A DNA stretch of 40,310 nucleotides, from NCBI GenBank assembly GCA_022508585.1, contig JAFLUU010000002.1, positions 1 to 40,310 of the forward strand. The letters run 5' to 3'. Origin of the DNA: Prevotellaceae bacterium. Lineage in GTDB: Bacteria; Bacteroidota; Bacteroidia; Bacteroidales; Bacteroidaceae. Made by a program: the position numbers and the translations under genes. Shown here piece by piece: positions 27,573-38,308 of this stretch. A model generated the notes under the pieces. The model was not told the origin of the DNA. It was given only the letters and a program-made list of their open reading frames with translations, and made no database searches. Each line of letters opens with the position of its first letter. Position 1 is the first letter of the stretch.

Positions 27573-28478
27573 TTATACAGCGCCGATAATTTCGCTTACA
27601 TGGCTCACTCCGTGGCGGTCGAGCCAGCTGTCGATGCCGTCGACGATTTTACCGCTCACGGCAGGGTCGATGAAGTTGGCGGTGCCAACTTCTATTGCCG
27701 TAGCGCCGGCCATGAGGAACTCGATGGCGTCTTCGGCTGTCATGATGCCGCCAAGCCCCACAATGGGGAGCTTGATAGCTTTGGCTACCTGATGCACCAT
27801 TCGCACAGCTACGGGTTTCACTGCCGGCCCTGAGAGACCGCCTGTGCCGATGCTGAGTCGCGGTTGACGCCGCTCGATGTCTATGGTCATGCCCATAAGA
27901 GTGTTGATGAGCGATACGCAGTCTGCTCCCTCGGCTTCCACAGCGCGCGCGATGTCGGCGATGTTGGTTACATTGGGCGAGAGTTTGACTATGAGTGTCT
28001 TGTGATAGGCTGCGCGCACGGCTTTAACTACGGAGGCCGCGCCCTCACAGGTTACGCCGAAGGCCATGCCTCCGTCCTTGACATTGGGACAGGAGATGTT
28101 GAGCTCTATGGCGGGTATGTGGTCAAGAGTATCGATGACGGCGGCGCACTCTGCATAATTGTCGGGATCGGAGCCGCTGACATTGACGATGACATTGGTG
28201 TCAAAATCCTTGAGTACCGGATAGAAATATTTGGCGAAATAGTGTACGCCCTTGTTCTGCAGTCCCACGCAGTTGAGCATTCCGCCTGCGGTCTCGACCA
28301 TGCGCGGATAATCGTTGCCTTCGCGCGGCATGAGAGTGGTTCCTTTCACGACAATACCGCCCAATTTGCTCATAGGCACGAAGTCCTTGAACTCAAATCC
28401 GTAGCCAAAGGTGCCGGAGGCGGTCATCACAGGGTTGCGCAGGCTCAAACCTGCGAGTCTTACGCTTAAATCTGCCAT
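27573..28478 (-). CDS. pyrD: Dihydroorotate dehydrogenase B, catalytic subunit
   Basis: Start at [85 protein letters not shown]. Confidence 0.95.
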   Translation of the reverse strand: MADLSVRLAGLSLRNPVMTASGTFGYGFEFKDFVPMSKLGGIVVKGTTLMPREGNDYPRMVETAGGMLNCVGLQNKGVHYFAKYFYPVLKDFDTNVIVNVSGSDPDNYAECAAVIDTLDHIPAIELNISCPNVKDGGMAFGVTCEGAASVVKAVRAAYHKTLIVKLSPNVTNIADIARAVEAEGADCVSLINTLMGMTIDIERRQPRLSIGTGGLSGPAVKPVAVRMVHQVAKAIKLPIVGLGGIMTAEDAIEFLMAGATAIEVGTANFIDPAVSGKIVDGIDSWLDRHGVSHVSEIIGAV

Positions 28479-29239
28479 GTCAGTTGATTTATGTTGAATA
28501 CGGGGCCTTCGGTGCACACGCAGATGTTGCCTTTGACTGTTTTCTCCACGCAACAGAGACACGCGCCTAATCCGCAGGCCATCATGTTCTCTAAACTGAC
28601 CTCGCAGTCAGTGTTTGTCTGGCGTGCGTAGCGTGCTACGGCCATCATCATCGGCTTAGGGCCGCATACCATTATCTTATCGAATCGCTCGCTCTGCAAT
28701 GCGCTATGCTGCGTAACGAATCCGCGTTCGCCCAACGAGCCGTCTTCGGTCGTGATAAGCACTTTGCCTACTTGCTCGAAGAGTTCGCGCTCCAAGATGC
28801 CGCTTGCGGTGCGCGCGCCGAGCAGAAAGGTGGGAGTAAGTCCCTTTTCCTTCAAAGCGCGACCGGCGTATAGCAGCGGAGCGATGCCAACGCCTCCGCC
28901 CACGAGGAGCACTCTGCCTGTGGCTTCGCTGATACTAAAACCTTTGCCGAGCGGAAGTACCAGATTGAGACTATCGCCCTCACTGAGACCACAGATAGCT
29001 TTTGTTCCCTCGCCAATGGCTTGCACCATGAGCCAGAGTTGTCCGTCGACTACATTATTTATAGATATGGGCAGGCGCAATAGTGTGTCTTTGGCAGCCG
29101 GAGCCTGCACCTGCACGAACTGGCCGGGCTTGCACTCGGGCATCTGTCCATCGGTAGGGCGCAAACGCAACAGTACATTGCGCTCGTCGAGCTGTTCGCG
29201 GCTGAGTATGATGAAGTCTTTTATATATTTCATAAACAT
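28466..29239 (-). CDS. pyrK: Dihydroorotate dehydrogenase B, electron-transfer subunit
   Basis: [32 protein letters not shown]-terminal 2Fe-2S cysteines [29 protein letters not shown]. Start at 29239 or 29233. Confidence 0.93.
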   Translation of the reverse strand: MFMKYIKDFIILSREQLDERNVLLRLRPTDGQMPECKPGQFVQVQAPAAKDTLLRLPISINNVVDGQLWLMVQAIGEGTKAICGLSEGDSLNLVLPLGKGFSISEATGRVLLVGGGVGIAPLLYAGRALKEKGLTPTFLLGARTASGILERELFEQVGKVLITTEDGSLGERGFVTQHSALQSERFDKIMVCGPKPMMMAVARYARQTNTDCEVSLENMMACGLGACLCCVEKTVKGNICVCTEGPVFNINQLTWQI

Positions 29240-29249
29240 AAGGGCTATA

Positions 29250-32200
29250 TCAAATTTCGCTGCTATATTCGCGCCATGATTTGATAGCCAAATCGTCCGG
29301 GCGAAGGGTGCAGAAAGCATTGATGAAGGCAGTTGCAAGGCGCGGATTGGTAATCAGCGGAATATTGAGGTCTATACTGGCGCGACGAATCTTATAACCG
29401 TTAGTGAGCTCCTTGGGAGTCAGGTCTTTGGGGATATTCACTACCATGTCGATTTTTTTCTCCCGCAGCAGATCGAGAGCTTGTGGCTCTCCCTGTTCAC
29501 TCGGCCAATAAACGCGAGTGTTGCTGATGCCGTTGTCGAGAAGGTAAGTGCTGGTGCCGCCTGTAGCAAACAGTTCATAACCATGATCCGTGAGCATCTT
29601 GCAAGCGTCGAGCATGGCGGCCTTTTGCTTCGGAGTACCGGAGGAAACAAGTACAGTCTTCTTGGGAATACGCATTCCGACGGAGAGCATACTGGTGAGC
29701 AGAGCGTTGGAAGTGTTGTCGCCGAGGCAACCAACCTCGCCGGTGCTGCTCATATCTACGCCGAGTACGGGATCTGCGTTTTGCAGACGATTGAAAGAGA
29801 ACTGGCTGGCCTTGATACCTACATAATCAAGGTCAAAAAGGTTGCGGTTGGGGCGTTCTACCGGCAACTTGAGCATAATTCGCGTTGCCATCTCGATGAG
29901 ATTAAGCTTTAGCACCTTGCTGACAAATGGGAAGGAGCGACTGGCGCGCAGATTGCACTCTATTACCTTGATGTCGTTCTCCTTTGCGAGGAACTGAATG
30001 TTGAATGGTCCGGAAATCTGGAGCTGTCGGGCTATCTGGCGGCTGATTTTCTTTATGCGACGCACTGTTTCAACATAAATCTTCTGGGGTGGGAACTGTA
30101 TTGTCGCGTCGCCGCTGTGTACGCCGGCGTATTCCACATGCTCGCTGATTGCGTAAGCAATTATCTCGCCGTTTTGTGCCACGGCGTCCATCTCTATTTC
30201 CTTGGCGTTCTCTAAAAACTTGCTTACCACCACCGGATGTTTCTTGCTGACATTGGCTGCGAGCTGTAAGAAGCGCTCTAACTCCTCTTGGTTGGAGCAA
30301 ACATTCATCGCCGCACCGCTAAGCACATAGCTCGGACGAACTAACACAGGGAATCCAACGCGTGTAATGAATTGGTTGATGTCGTCCATGCTGGTGAGAG
30401 CGGCCCATTCCGGCTGATCGACGCCAATACTGTCGAGCATCGCAGAGAATTTGTCGCGATCCTCGGCATTGTCTATGTTTTGTGCGGAAGTTCCGAGAAT
30501 TGGTACGGATTGCGTGTCAAGACGCATGGCCAAATTGTTGGGTATCTGGCCTCCGGTAGACACAACTACGCCGTAAGGTGTTTCGAGCTCTACAATATCC
30601 ATCACGCGCTCGAAAGTTAATTCATCGAAATAGAGGCGATCGCACATATCGTAGTCCGTAGATACCGTTTCGGGGTTATAATTAATCATTACGGAGCGAT
30701 AACCTTCTTTGCGAATGGTATTGAGCGCTTGAACGCCGCACCAATCAAATTCGACGCTACTACCAATTCGGTAAGCACCGGAACCAAGAACTATGACGGA
30801 GCGTTTGTCAAATTCGTACTTGATGTCGTGAGCTGTGGCGTTGTAGGTTACATACAGATAGTTGGTTTGCGCGGGGTATTCGGCAGCGAGAGTGTCTATC
30901 TGCTTGACATATGGTATAATACCCATGAATTTGCGTTTGGCGCGGAGCAGAAGCATGGCTTTTTCAATGTCCATAGACTGCTCCATGCCTATGGCGCGAG
31001 CAATCTGGAAGTCACTAAAACCTTGCTGCTTGGCACGCAGCAGCAGATCGTGCTCCAAACGATTGATGTTGCCGCAAGCGCGTAACTCGTCGTCGGTATT
31101 GCTGATGTGGCTGAGCCTTTGCAGGAACCATTTGTCGATGCGTGTCAACTCATGGATGCGCTCTATCGTGTAGCCTTGCTTCAAAGCTTGCGCGATGACG
31201 AGCAAGCGCTTGTCGGTGGGCTCAGTAAGTGCCTCTTCGATGTCATCGGTAGGAATATCCTTATTTTCTTCAAAACCATGAATGCCTTGACCAATCATGC
31301 GCAGACCTTTCTGGATAGCTTCCTCGAATGTGCGTCCGATAGACATTACTTCTCCCACGGACTTCATGCTTGAGCCTAATTCGCGATCGACTCCGCGGAA
31401 TTTGCCGAGATCCCAGCGTGGTAGTTTGCAAACAATGTAGTCCAGCGCGGGCTCAAAAAATGCGGAGGTGGTGCGCGTTACGGAATTATTGAGGTCGAAA
31501 AGCCCATAGCCCAAGCCTAATTTTGCAGCCACGAAGGCCAATGGATAACCTGTGGCCTTGCTTGCCAAAGCCGAGCTGCGGCTTAAGCGTGCATTGACTT
31601 CGATTACGCGATAGTCCTCCGAGTTAGGGTCAAGGGCGTACTGCACATTACACTCGCCCACAATGCCTACATGTCGCACGATCTTGATTGCTAATGCGCG
31701 GAGCTTGTGATATTCGGAGTTTGTCAGAGTTTGACTGGGAGCGACCACGATACTCTCACCGGTGTGGATTCCGAGAGGGTCGAAGTTCTCCATGTTGCAG
31801 ACCGTGATGCAATTGTCATAACGGTCGCGCACTACTTCGTATTCTACCTCCTTCCAACCTTTCAGGCTCTTCTCCACTAACACTTGTGGCGAGAAGGAAA
31901 AGGCTTTTTCGCATATCGTAATGAGTTGCTCTTCATTGTCGCAAAAACCGGAGCCGAGGCCACCCAAAGCATAGGCGGCACGAACAATAATAGGGTAGCC
32001 GAGGTCTGTCGCGGCACGCTTAGCTTCTTCAATGTTTAGACAAGCGTGGCTTTGAATCGTCTTGACATTTATTTCATCGAGCTTCTCTACAAAAAGCTCG
32101 CGGTCTTCTGTATTCATGATGACCTCAACGGGAGTACCCAGCACCTTGACATTATATTCATCGAGCACTCCACTTTGCGCCAGCTCCACGCCGCAATTCA

Positions 32201-32483
32201 GAGCAGTCTGCCCGCCAAAAGAGAGTAAAATGCCGTCAGGTCTCTCCTTCTCGATAACTTTTTTAACGAAGTAAGGAGTTACAGGGAGGAAGTAGATTTC
32301 ATCTGCCACGCCATCGCTGGTTTGTACGGTGGCAATGTTAGGGTTTATAAGCACGGTCTGAATGCCTTCTTCCTTAAGAGCCTTGAGAGCCTGCGAGCCG
32401 GAGTAGTCAAACTCGCCGGCCTCGCCGATTTTCAGTGCGCCCGAGCCAAGGAGCAGCACCTTCTTTATATTTTGGTCGCGCAT
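29250..32483 (-). CDS. carB: Carbamoyl-phosphate synthase large subunit
   Basis: 1077-aa with two ATP-grasp halves (GSGALKIGEAGEFDYSGSQALKAL; GSGAYRIGSSVEFDWCGVQAL) and a C-terminal MGS domain. Confidence 0.97.
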   Translation of the reverse strand: MRDQNIKKVLLLGSGALKIGEAGEFDYSGSQALKALKEEGIQTVLINPNIATVQTSDGVADEIYFLPVTPYFVKKVIEKERPDGILLSFGGQTALNCGVELAQSGVLDEYNVKVLGTPVEVIMNTEDRELFVEKLDEINVKTIQSHACLNIEEAKRAATDLGYPIIVRAAYALGGLGSGFCDNEEQLITICEKAFSFSPQVLVEKSLKGWKEVEYEVVRDRYDNCITVCNMENFDPLGIHTGESIVVAPSQTLTNSEYHKLRALAIKIVRHVGIVGECNVQYALDPNSEDYRVIEVNARLSRSSALASKATGYPLAFVAAKLGLGYGLFDLNNSVTRTTSAFFEPALDYIVCKLPRWDLGKFRGVDRELGSSMKSVGEVMSIGRTFEEAIQKGLRMIGQGIHGFEENKDIPTDDIEEALTEPTDKRLLVIAQALKQGYTIERIHELTRIDKWFLQRLSHISNTDDELRACGNINRLEHDLLLRAKQQGFSDFQIARAIGMEQSMDIEKAMLLLRAKRKFMGIIPYVKQIDTLAAEYPAQTNYLYVTYNATAHDIKYEFDKRSVIVLGSGAYRIGSSVEFDWCGVQALNTIRKEGYRSVMINYNPETVSTDYDMCDRLYFDELTFERVMDIVELETPYGVVVSTGGQIPNNLAMRLDTQSVPILGTSAQNIDNAEDRDKFSAMLDSIGVDQPEWAALTSMDDINQFITRVGFPVLVRPSYVLSGAAMNVCSNQEELERFLQLAANVSKKHPVVVSKFLENAKEIEMDAVAQNGEIIAYAISEHVEYAGVHSGDATIQFPPQKIYVETVRRIKKISRQIARQLQISGPFNIQFLAKENDIKVIECNLRASRSFPFVSKVLKLNLIEMATRIMLKLPVERPNRNLFDLDYVGIKASQFSFNRLQNADPVLGVDMSSTGEVGCLGDNTSNALLTSMLSVGMRIPKKTVLVSSGTPKQKAAMLDACKMLTDHGYELFATGGTSTYLLDNGISNTRVYWPSEQGEPQALDLLREKKIDMVVNIPKDLTPKELTNGYKIRRASIDLNIPLITNPRLATAFINAFCTLRPDDLAIKSWREYSSEI

Positions 32484-32493
32484 AGTGTTTTCG

Positions 32494-33579
32494 TTATAGG
32501 TTGTGAAGCATTTTTGCGAAATCGTCGAAGAGATATTCCGTATCTACCGGACCGCTACAAGCCTCGGGATGGAATTGTACAGAGAACCAAGGTTTACTAA
32601 TATGCTTGACGCCTTCGTTAGAACCGTCGTTCATGTTTACGAACAGCGGTTGCCAATCGGAAGGTAGCGTTTGGCTATCCACAGCGTAGCCGTGATTTTG
32701 GCTTGTAACGAAACAACGCTCCGTTCCTACGAGGCGAACGGGCTGATTGTGGCTGCGGTGTCCGTATTTGAGCTTGTAAATCTTTGCGCCAGCGGCCTTG
32801 CTCAAAAGTTGGTTGCCCATACAGATTCCCATGATGGGTTTAGTGTTGGGATTGCCCATGAAACGGCGAATATTGTCCACCGCAGCTTGACAAGTGTCGG
32901 GGTCGCCGGGGCCATTGGCGAGGAACAGAGCGTCAAAGTTGAGCTCATTGAAATCATAGTCCCACGGCACGCGAATTACTTCCAGGCCGCGATTTATGAG
33001 ACATCGTAGAATATTATGTTTCACACCACAGTCTACAAGCACAACCTTCTTGTCCGCCCCCTTATTATAGTTGATAATTTCTTTACAGCTGACCTCTGCC
33101 ACCCAATTCACGCCCTCATAACGAGCCGTAGGTACATTGTCGGGCTCCTCGTCGAACAGGATGCGTCCCATCATTACGCCATGTTCGCGCAAGACCTTTG
33201 TGAGCTCACGAGTGTCTATGCCGGTGATGCCGGGTACATGCTCGCGTTTCAGCCAGTCCGCCAGACTTTCTTTTGCATTCCAGTGGCTGTACTCACCACT
33301 GTACTCGCTGACAACAATAGCCTTGGCATGAATCTTCTCGCTTTCCATATAGCTTGCAATGCCGTTGGGCTCAAGCGTAAATGGCGGCACGCCGTAGTTA
33401 CCGACGAGGGGAAATGTAAGTACCATAATCTGTCCGGCATAAGACGGGTCGGTAAGGCTCTCAGGGTAGCCCGTCATGGCAGTATTGAAGACCACCTCGC
33501 CTGCAATAGGGCTCTCGTAGCCAAAAGACTTGCCTCTGAATTTCGTGCCGTCGTCAAGCAGTAATGTAACATTTTTCAT
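32494..33579 (-). CDS. carA: Carbamoyl-phosphate synthase small subunit
   Basis: Class I glutamine amidotransferase GICMGNQLL; FTSQNHGYAVD; QFHPEACSGPVDTEYLF; N-terminal LLLDDGTKFRGKSFG. Confidence 0.97.
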   Translation of the reverse strand: MKNVTLLLDDGTKFRGKSFGYESPIAGEVVFNTAMTGYPESLTDPSYAGQIMVLTFPLVGNYGVPPFTLEPNGIASYMESEKIHAKAIVVSEYSGEYSHWNAKESLADWLKREHVPGITGIDTRELTKVLREHGVMMGRILFDEEPDNVPTARYEGVNWVAEVSCKEIINYNKGADKKVVLVDCGVKHNILRCLINRGLEVIRVPWDYDFNELNFDALFLANGPGDPDTCQAAVDNIRRFMGNPNTKPIMGICMGNQLLSKAAGAKIYKLKYGHRSHNQPVRLVGTERCFVTSQNHGYAVDSQTLPSDWQPLFVNMNDGSNEGVKHISKPWFSVQFHPEACSGPVDTEYLFDDFAKMLHNL

Positions 33580-33630
33580 ATACCTTTGTTTATCTATGGT
33601 AGTGAATCGAATTTTGTAGCAGTTTTTTGA

Positions 33631-33669
33631 AACAGGCTTCTCTTCCGCAAAAAGGAAAAGAAGCCTGTT
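33631..33669 (-). terminator. Terminator hairpin downstream of asnS
   Basis: AACAGGCTTCT...AGAAGCCTGTT stem. Confidence 0.6.
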
Positions 33670-33675
33670 GTTTAT

Positions 33676-35097
33676 TTAGAACTCCGCGGTTTTTGGGGTG
33701 CGTGGAAATGGAATGACATCGCGGATATTTTGCATACCGGTTACGAAAAGCATCAGACGCTCGAAGCCGAGGCCAAAACCACCGTGGGGGCAGGTACCGA
33801 AGCGGCGCGTGTCAAGATACCACCACATATCTTTCATCGGAATGTCGCGTTCTTTGATTTCTCCCATCAGCTTGTCGTAGCTTTCCTCGCGGACAGAGCC
33901 ACCGATAATCTCGCCAATTTGCGGGAACAGCACATCGGTGCCTTGAACCGTCTGCTCCTGTTGTATGCCGTCGAGCTCGGGAATCTGTTCGTCGATCTTC
34001 ATGTAGAAAGCCTTTATCTTCTTGGGGTAATGAGTCATGATAACAGGCTTTTGGAAGTACTCTTCCACCAAATAACGCTCGTGCTCGGAGGCAAGATCGT
34101 CGCCCCAGTTGCAGGGGAACTCAAACTTGCGCCCATCCTTGATGGCCTGTTGCAGAATACGGATTCCTTCGGTATAATCGAGGCGCACGAAGTCGGTATT
34201 GATGACACTGTTGAGTCGTTCCAGCAGGCTCTTGTCGATCATTTTGTTGAGGAACTCTAAATCGTCCTTGCAGTTGTTCAGAGCCCAACGCACGCAGTAC
34301 TTAATAAAGTCCTCCTCGATATCCATAAGGTCATCGAGGTCGATAAACGCTACCTCCGGTTCAATCATCCAGAACTCGGCGAGGTGTCGCGGCGTGTTGC
34401 TGTTCTCTGCGCGGAAGGTAGGGCCGAAAGTGTAGATCGCGCCGAGCGCAGTAGCTCCTAACTCGCCTTCAAGCTGGCCGCTGACGGTCAGAGAAGTCTG
34501 CTTGCCGAAGAAATCGTCGGAGTAGTCAATCTTACCCTCCTCGTCCTTTTTCAAATCATACAGATTCTTGGTCGTAACTTGGAACATCTGTCCCGCTCCT
34601 TCGCAGTCGCTGGCAGTAATGATGGGCGAGTGGAAGTAAAAATAGCCGTGCTCATGGAAATAAGTGTGTATTGCCATCGCCATATTGTGGCGAATGCGCA
34701 TAACCGCGCCAAAGGTGTTGGTGCGCAGGCGCATGTGAGCATGTTGGCGCATATATTCGAAGGTTTGCCCCTTCTTCTGCATAGGATAGTCGCTGTCGCA
34801 GGAACCGAAGACCGTGATGCTCTCCGCTTGAATCTCGGCAGCTTGACCAGAACCGATGCTCTCCACCAATTTGCCCTCGCATTTGAGACAAGCACCGGTG
34901 GTAATTTGCTTCAGCAGCTCCTCGTCAAACTTATCTGCGTCGGCAACAATCTGTATGTTCTTTATCGTTGAACCATCGTTGAGGGCGATGAAGTTTACCG
35001 ACTTGCTGCCGCGCTTAGTGCGCACCCAACCCATCACAGTGATGTCCGAGCCATAGTCAGTGCGCTGCAGAGCGTCTATTATCTTTGTGCGTTTCAT
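33676..35097 (-). CDS. asnS: Asparaginyl-tRNA synthetase
   Basis: Class II aa[81 protein letters not shown]. Confidence 0.96.
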   Translation of the reverse strand: MKRTKIIDALQRTDYGSDITVMGWVRTKRGSKSVNFIALNDGSTIKNIQIVADADKFDEELLKQITTGACLKCEGKLVESIGSGQAAEIQAESITVFGSCDSDYPMQKKGQTFEYMRQHAHMRLRTNTFGAVMRIRHNMAMAIHTYFHEHGYFYFHSPIITASDCEGAGQMFQVTTKNLYDLKKDEEGKIDYSDDFFGKQTSLTVSGQLEGELGATALGAIYTFGPTFRAENSNTPRHLAEFWMIEPEVAFIDLDDLMDIEEDFIKYCVRWALNNCKDDLEFLNKMIDKSLLERLNSVINTDFVRLDYTEGIRILQQAIKDGRKFEFPCNWGDDLASEHERYLVEEYFQKPVIMTHYPKKIKAFYMKIDEQIPELDGIQQEQTVQGTDVLFPQIGEIIGGSVREESYDKLMGEIKERDIPMKDMWWYLDTRRFGTCPHGGFGLGFERLMLFVTGMQNIRDVIPFPRTPKTAEF

Positions 35098-35146
35098 TAT
35101 AGAAGTATAGTTTCCAAGTTATTTCGTTTAAGTTCTTGTCTTTATC

Positions 35147-36475
35147 CTACTCGTAACTACCCATTCGCAGGAAGTTGACCTCGTTTTCCTCGAGGAAACG
35201 CCACTGACCGCGGCGCAAGTTTTTCTTCGTGAGGCCGGCAAAGTACACACGGTCGAGCTTTACCACCTTATAGCCGAGACTCTCGAATATACGGCGCACG
35301 ATGCGGTTCTTTCCGCTGTGTATCTCGATGCCGATCTGCTTACGGTCGGTCTCGCTGGCGTACTCTAAGCGGTCAGCCTTGATTTCGCCGTCCTCAAGAG
35401 TGATGCCCTCAAGCACTTTCTGCATATCGGCGAAGCTGACAGGCTTGTCGCAGTAGACATGATAGATTTTCTTCTTCATAAACTGCGGGTGCATCATCTT
35501 TGCAGCCATCTCGCCGTCGTTAGTCAGCAGCAGCACGCCTGTAGTGTTGCGGTCGAGGCGACCAACGGGGTAGATACGCTCCGGACACGCGTTCTTCACG
35601 AGATCCATCACAATCTTGCGCCCTTCGGGGTCGTCGGCGGTGGTTACATAGCCCTTGGGCTTGTTCATAAGAATGTACACCTTGTCCTCAAGGCTCACGG
35701 GATTACCCTTGAATGTTACCTCGTCGCTGCGAAGCACCTTGTGGCCGAGTTCAGTGATTACCTCTCCGTTCACTGTAACCTCGCCAGCCTCGATATGCGT
35801 GTCGGCCTCGCGGCGTGAGCACACGCCGGCGTTAGCAAGGAAGCGGTTGAGACGGATTGGCTCGTTGGGGTCTATATTTTCTTCCTTATAGCGTAATACT
35901 TTCTGGAAGTTATATTTTGCACTCGGGTCGTAGTCCTCTGTACGCTTGCGGAACGGGCGGGCAGGCCTGCCGTAGCTGTTTCTGAAGCCGCCACGCTGCA
36001 ATCCGCGTGGCTGGTATCCGCTCTCCTGGCGGTCGGTGCCGTAGGTACGGTCGGTGCCATAGCTGCGTTCGTTGTTGTAAGGTGTACGAGCGCCGTAGGG
36101 CTTATTATAGCGTGGTCTTGGCTGATAGCCTTGCTGGCCATATCGCGATTGGTATGCGCTATTGTAGCGCTGGCGGGGTTGATAACCCTCTGTCGAAGTG
36201 TGCTCGCCGTCGGTCTGAGTGTAGCGCGGCTGGTAGCCATAGTTGCGATCTCTGTACTGGGGGCGGTATGAGCGGTCTGTGCGATAGTAAGAGGAGCGAT
36301 AACCGCTCTGCTCGCCGTAACCGCTGCGCTCAACGCGGTTGAAACGCGGGCGGTAGGGGCGTCGAATACCGTTCTCCTGATTGCTATAATCGTAGTTACT
36401 GTTAGCTTTCGTCTGCTCCGTGTCAGTAACCGGCTTTGTACTTTCTGTTTCGTTGAAATTGTTTTCTTGTTCCAT
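35147..36475 (-). CDS. RluB/RsuA-family pseudouridine synthase with an R/Y/G/Q-rich N-terminal extension
   Basis: S4 domain IRLNRFLANAGVCSRREADTHIEAGEVTVNG; catalytic region YPVGRLDRNTTGVLLLTNDGEMA; IHSGKNRIVRRIFESLGYKVVKLDRV. Confidence 0.93.
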   Translation of the reverse strand: MEQENNFNETESTKPVTDTEQTKANSNYDYSNQENGIRRPYRPRFNRVERSGYGEQSGYRSSYYRTDRSYRPQYRDRNYGYQPRYTQTDGEHTSTEGYQPRQRYNSAYQSRYGQQGYQPRPRYNKPYGARTPYNNERSYGTDRTYGTDRQESGYQPRGLQRGGFRNSYGRPARPFRKRTEDYDPSAKYNFQKVLRYKEENIDPNEPIRLNRFLANAGVCSRREADTHIEAGEVTVNGEVITELGHKVLRSDEVTFKGNPVSLEDKVYILMNKPKGYVTTADDPEGRKIVMDLVKNACPERIYPVGRLDRNTTGVLLLTNDGEMAAKMMHPQFMKKKIYHVYCDKPVSFADMQKVLEGITLEDGEIKADRLEYASETDRKQIGIEIHSGKNRIVRRIFESLGYKVVKLDRVYFAGLTKKNLRRGQWRFLEENEVNFLRMGSYE

Positions 36476-36532
36476 GTCTTTTGTTTAGTTTGTCGTGCCG
36501 TCGCGGCTTCGTTTGTCTTACTGTGATGTTCT

Positions 36533-37879
36533 TTAGATGCCTGTATAGTTTGAAGGCGTTATCTGCATAAGTTCTTGCTTCACGCTGTCGCTCACATCGA
36601 GGCCGGCGATGAAATTATGAATGCTCTGCTCGGTGATTGCCTCGTTGGTGCGGGTCAGAGCCTTCAGCGCTTCGTAAGGATGCGGGTACGCCTCGCGGCG
36701 AAGCACGGTCTGAATGGCCTCTGCCACCACAGCCCACTGCTCATTGAGGTCAGCCTCGATGCTTTCCTTGTGCAGGAGGAGTTTACCTAAGCCCTTCATT
36801 GTGCTGGCAACGGCAATCATGATATGACCGAGGGGCACACCGATGTTACGGAGCACGGTGGAGTCCGTAAGGTCGCGCTGCAGGCGGCTGATGGGCAACT
36901 TGGCGCTCAGATGCTCCAATATGGCGTTGGCGATGCCGAGGTTGCCTTCCGAATTCTCGAAGTCTATGGGATTAACCTTGTGAGGCATGGCGCTTGAGCC
37001 TACCTCGCCGGCCTTAATGCGCTGCTTGAAGTAGTTCATAGAGATATACTGCCACACATCACGGTCGAGGTCGATAAGAATAGTGTTGATGCGCTTCAAG
37101 GCATCGAATATCTCGCCCAAACCGTCGTAGTTGCTGATTTGGGTGGTGTACTGCTCGCGCTCCAAGCCGAGGTGGCGGCTCACAAAGTCGTTGGCAACCT
37201 GCTGCCAGTCGTAGGAGGGGTAAGCCACATGGTGGGCGTTGAGATTACCTGTGGCGCCGCCGAACTTGGCAGGGTAGGGCAGGCTCGTTAAGTGGTCGAG
37301 CTGGCGTTGCAGGCGGTAGCTGAACACCTTAATCTCTTTGCCCAAGCGCGTAGGGCTGGCAGGCTGGCCGTGAGTCTTGGCAAGCATGGGCACATCCTTC
37401 CACTCTTCGGCATAAGCGTTGAGCTGACCGATCAGCTCCTGCATGGCAGGTACATAAACCTCGGTGAGGCTGTCCTTAAGCATGAGGGGGAAGGAAGTGT
37501 TGTTGATGTCTTGCGAAGTAAGGCCGAAGTGGACAAACTCTTTGTAGTCATCAAGTTGCCCGATTTCGTCAAACTTCTGCTTTATGAAGTACTCAACGGC
37601 TTTTACATCGTGGTTCGTAACTTTTTCGATGTCTTTAACGGCCTGTGCGTCGGCCTCGCTGAGGTCTTGATAGATAGCGCGAAGACGAGGGAACAGCTCC
37701 TTGTTGAAACCGCTGAGCTGAGGCAGCGGAAGCTCGCAGAGCATGATGAAATACTCTATCTCGACTCTAACTCTGTACTTGATTAGGGCGTATTCCGAGA
37801 AGAAATTGGAAAGACTCTCCGTCTTGCCATGGTAGCGCCCGTCGATGGGGGACACTGCCGTCAATGCGTTAAGCGTCAT
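36533..37879 (-). CDS. purB: Adenylosuccinate lyase
   Basis: NALTAVSPIDGRYHGKTESLSNFFSEYALIKYRVRVE; GEVGSSAMPHKVNPIDFENSEGNLG. Confidence 0.97.
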   Translation of the reverse strand: MTLNALTAVSPIDGRYHGKTESLSNFFSEYALIKYRVRVEIEYFIMLCELPLPQLSGFNKELFPRLRAIYQDLSEADAQAVKDIEKVTNHDVKAVEYFIKQKFDEIGQLDDYKEFVHFGLTSQDINNTSFPLMLKDSLTEVYVPAMQELIGQLNAYAEEWKDVPMLAKTHGQPASPTRLGKEIKVFSYRLQRQLDHLTSLPYPAKFGGATGNLNAHHVAYPSYDWQQVANDFVSRHLGLEREQYTTQISNYDGLGEIFDALKRINTILIDLDRDVWQYISMNYFKQRIKAGEVGSSAMPHKVNPIDFENSEGNLGIANAILEHLSAKLPISRLQRDLTDSTVLRNIGVPLGHIMIAVASTMKGLGKLLLHKESIEADLNEQWAVVAEAIQTVLRREAYPHPYEALKALTRTNEAITEQSIHNFIAGLDVSDSVKQELMQITPSNYTGI

Positions 37880-38026
37880 GTTTAGTCCTTTCTGTTTTAT
37901 GCCGTTGATTATTGTCGCTTCGGCGATGCAAAATTACTGTTTTCTTTTCAAACTGCGGCTTAAATCGTGCAAAAATAGATAATTGCCGCTCTACTTGTGC
38001 GCAACCGGCTTGAGAGGCTGCGTATG

Positions 38027-38287
38027 CTACTTGATGTTTTGCGCAGCATTCTCGAGTGCGCGCGCCAGTTGGTCGGGGCAGGAGGTGCGCTTCACGCCGC
38101 AGGTCAATCCTCTGAGCTTGCCCGCCACATCGGCGGCCTTTTGGCCCTCCGCCATCTTGGCGATGCCTATAGTGTTGCCCGGACAGCCGCCTATGAAGCA
38201 GAGGCCGTGAATACGCTGCTCGTCGTCGAGGTCAAACTCTATGGCCTGCGAGCAAGTGCCCTCGGTGGTGTATGTATAGTGTTTCAT
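38027..38287 (-). CDS. TSCPD-domain protein (TIGR03905-like)
   Basis: GTCSQAIEFDLDDEQRIHGLCFIGGCPGNTIGIAKMAEG...GLTCGVKRTSCPDQLARAL contains the TSCPD signature. Confidence 0.85.
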   Translation of the reverse strand: MKHYTYTTEGTCSQAIEFDLDDEQRIHGLCFIGGCPGNTIGIAKMAEGQKAADVAGKLRGLTCGVKRTSCPDQLARALENAAQNIK

Positions 38288-38308
38288 AATGTCTGTGTTG
38301 TTGTCCGC

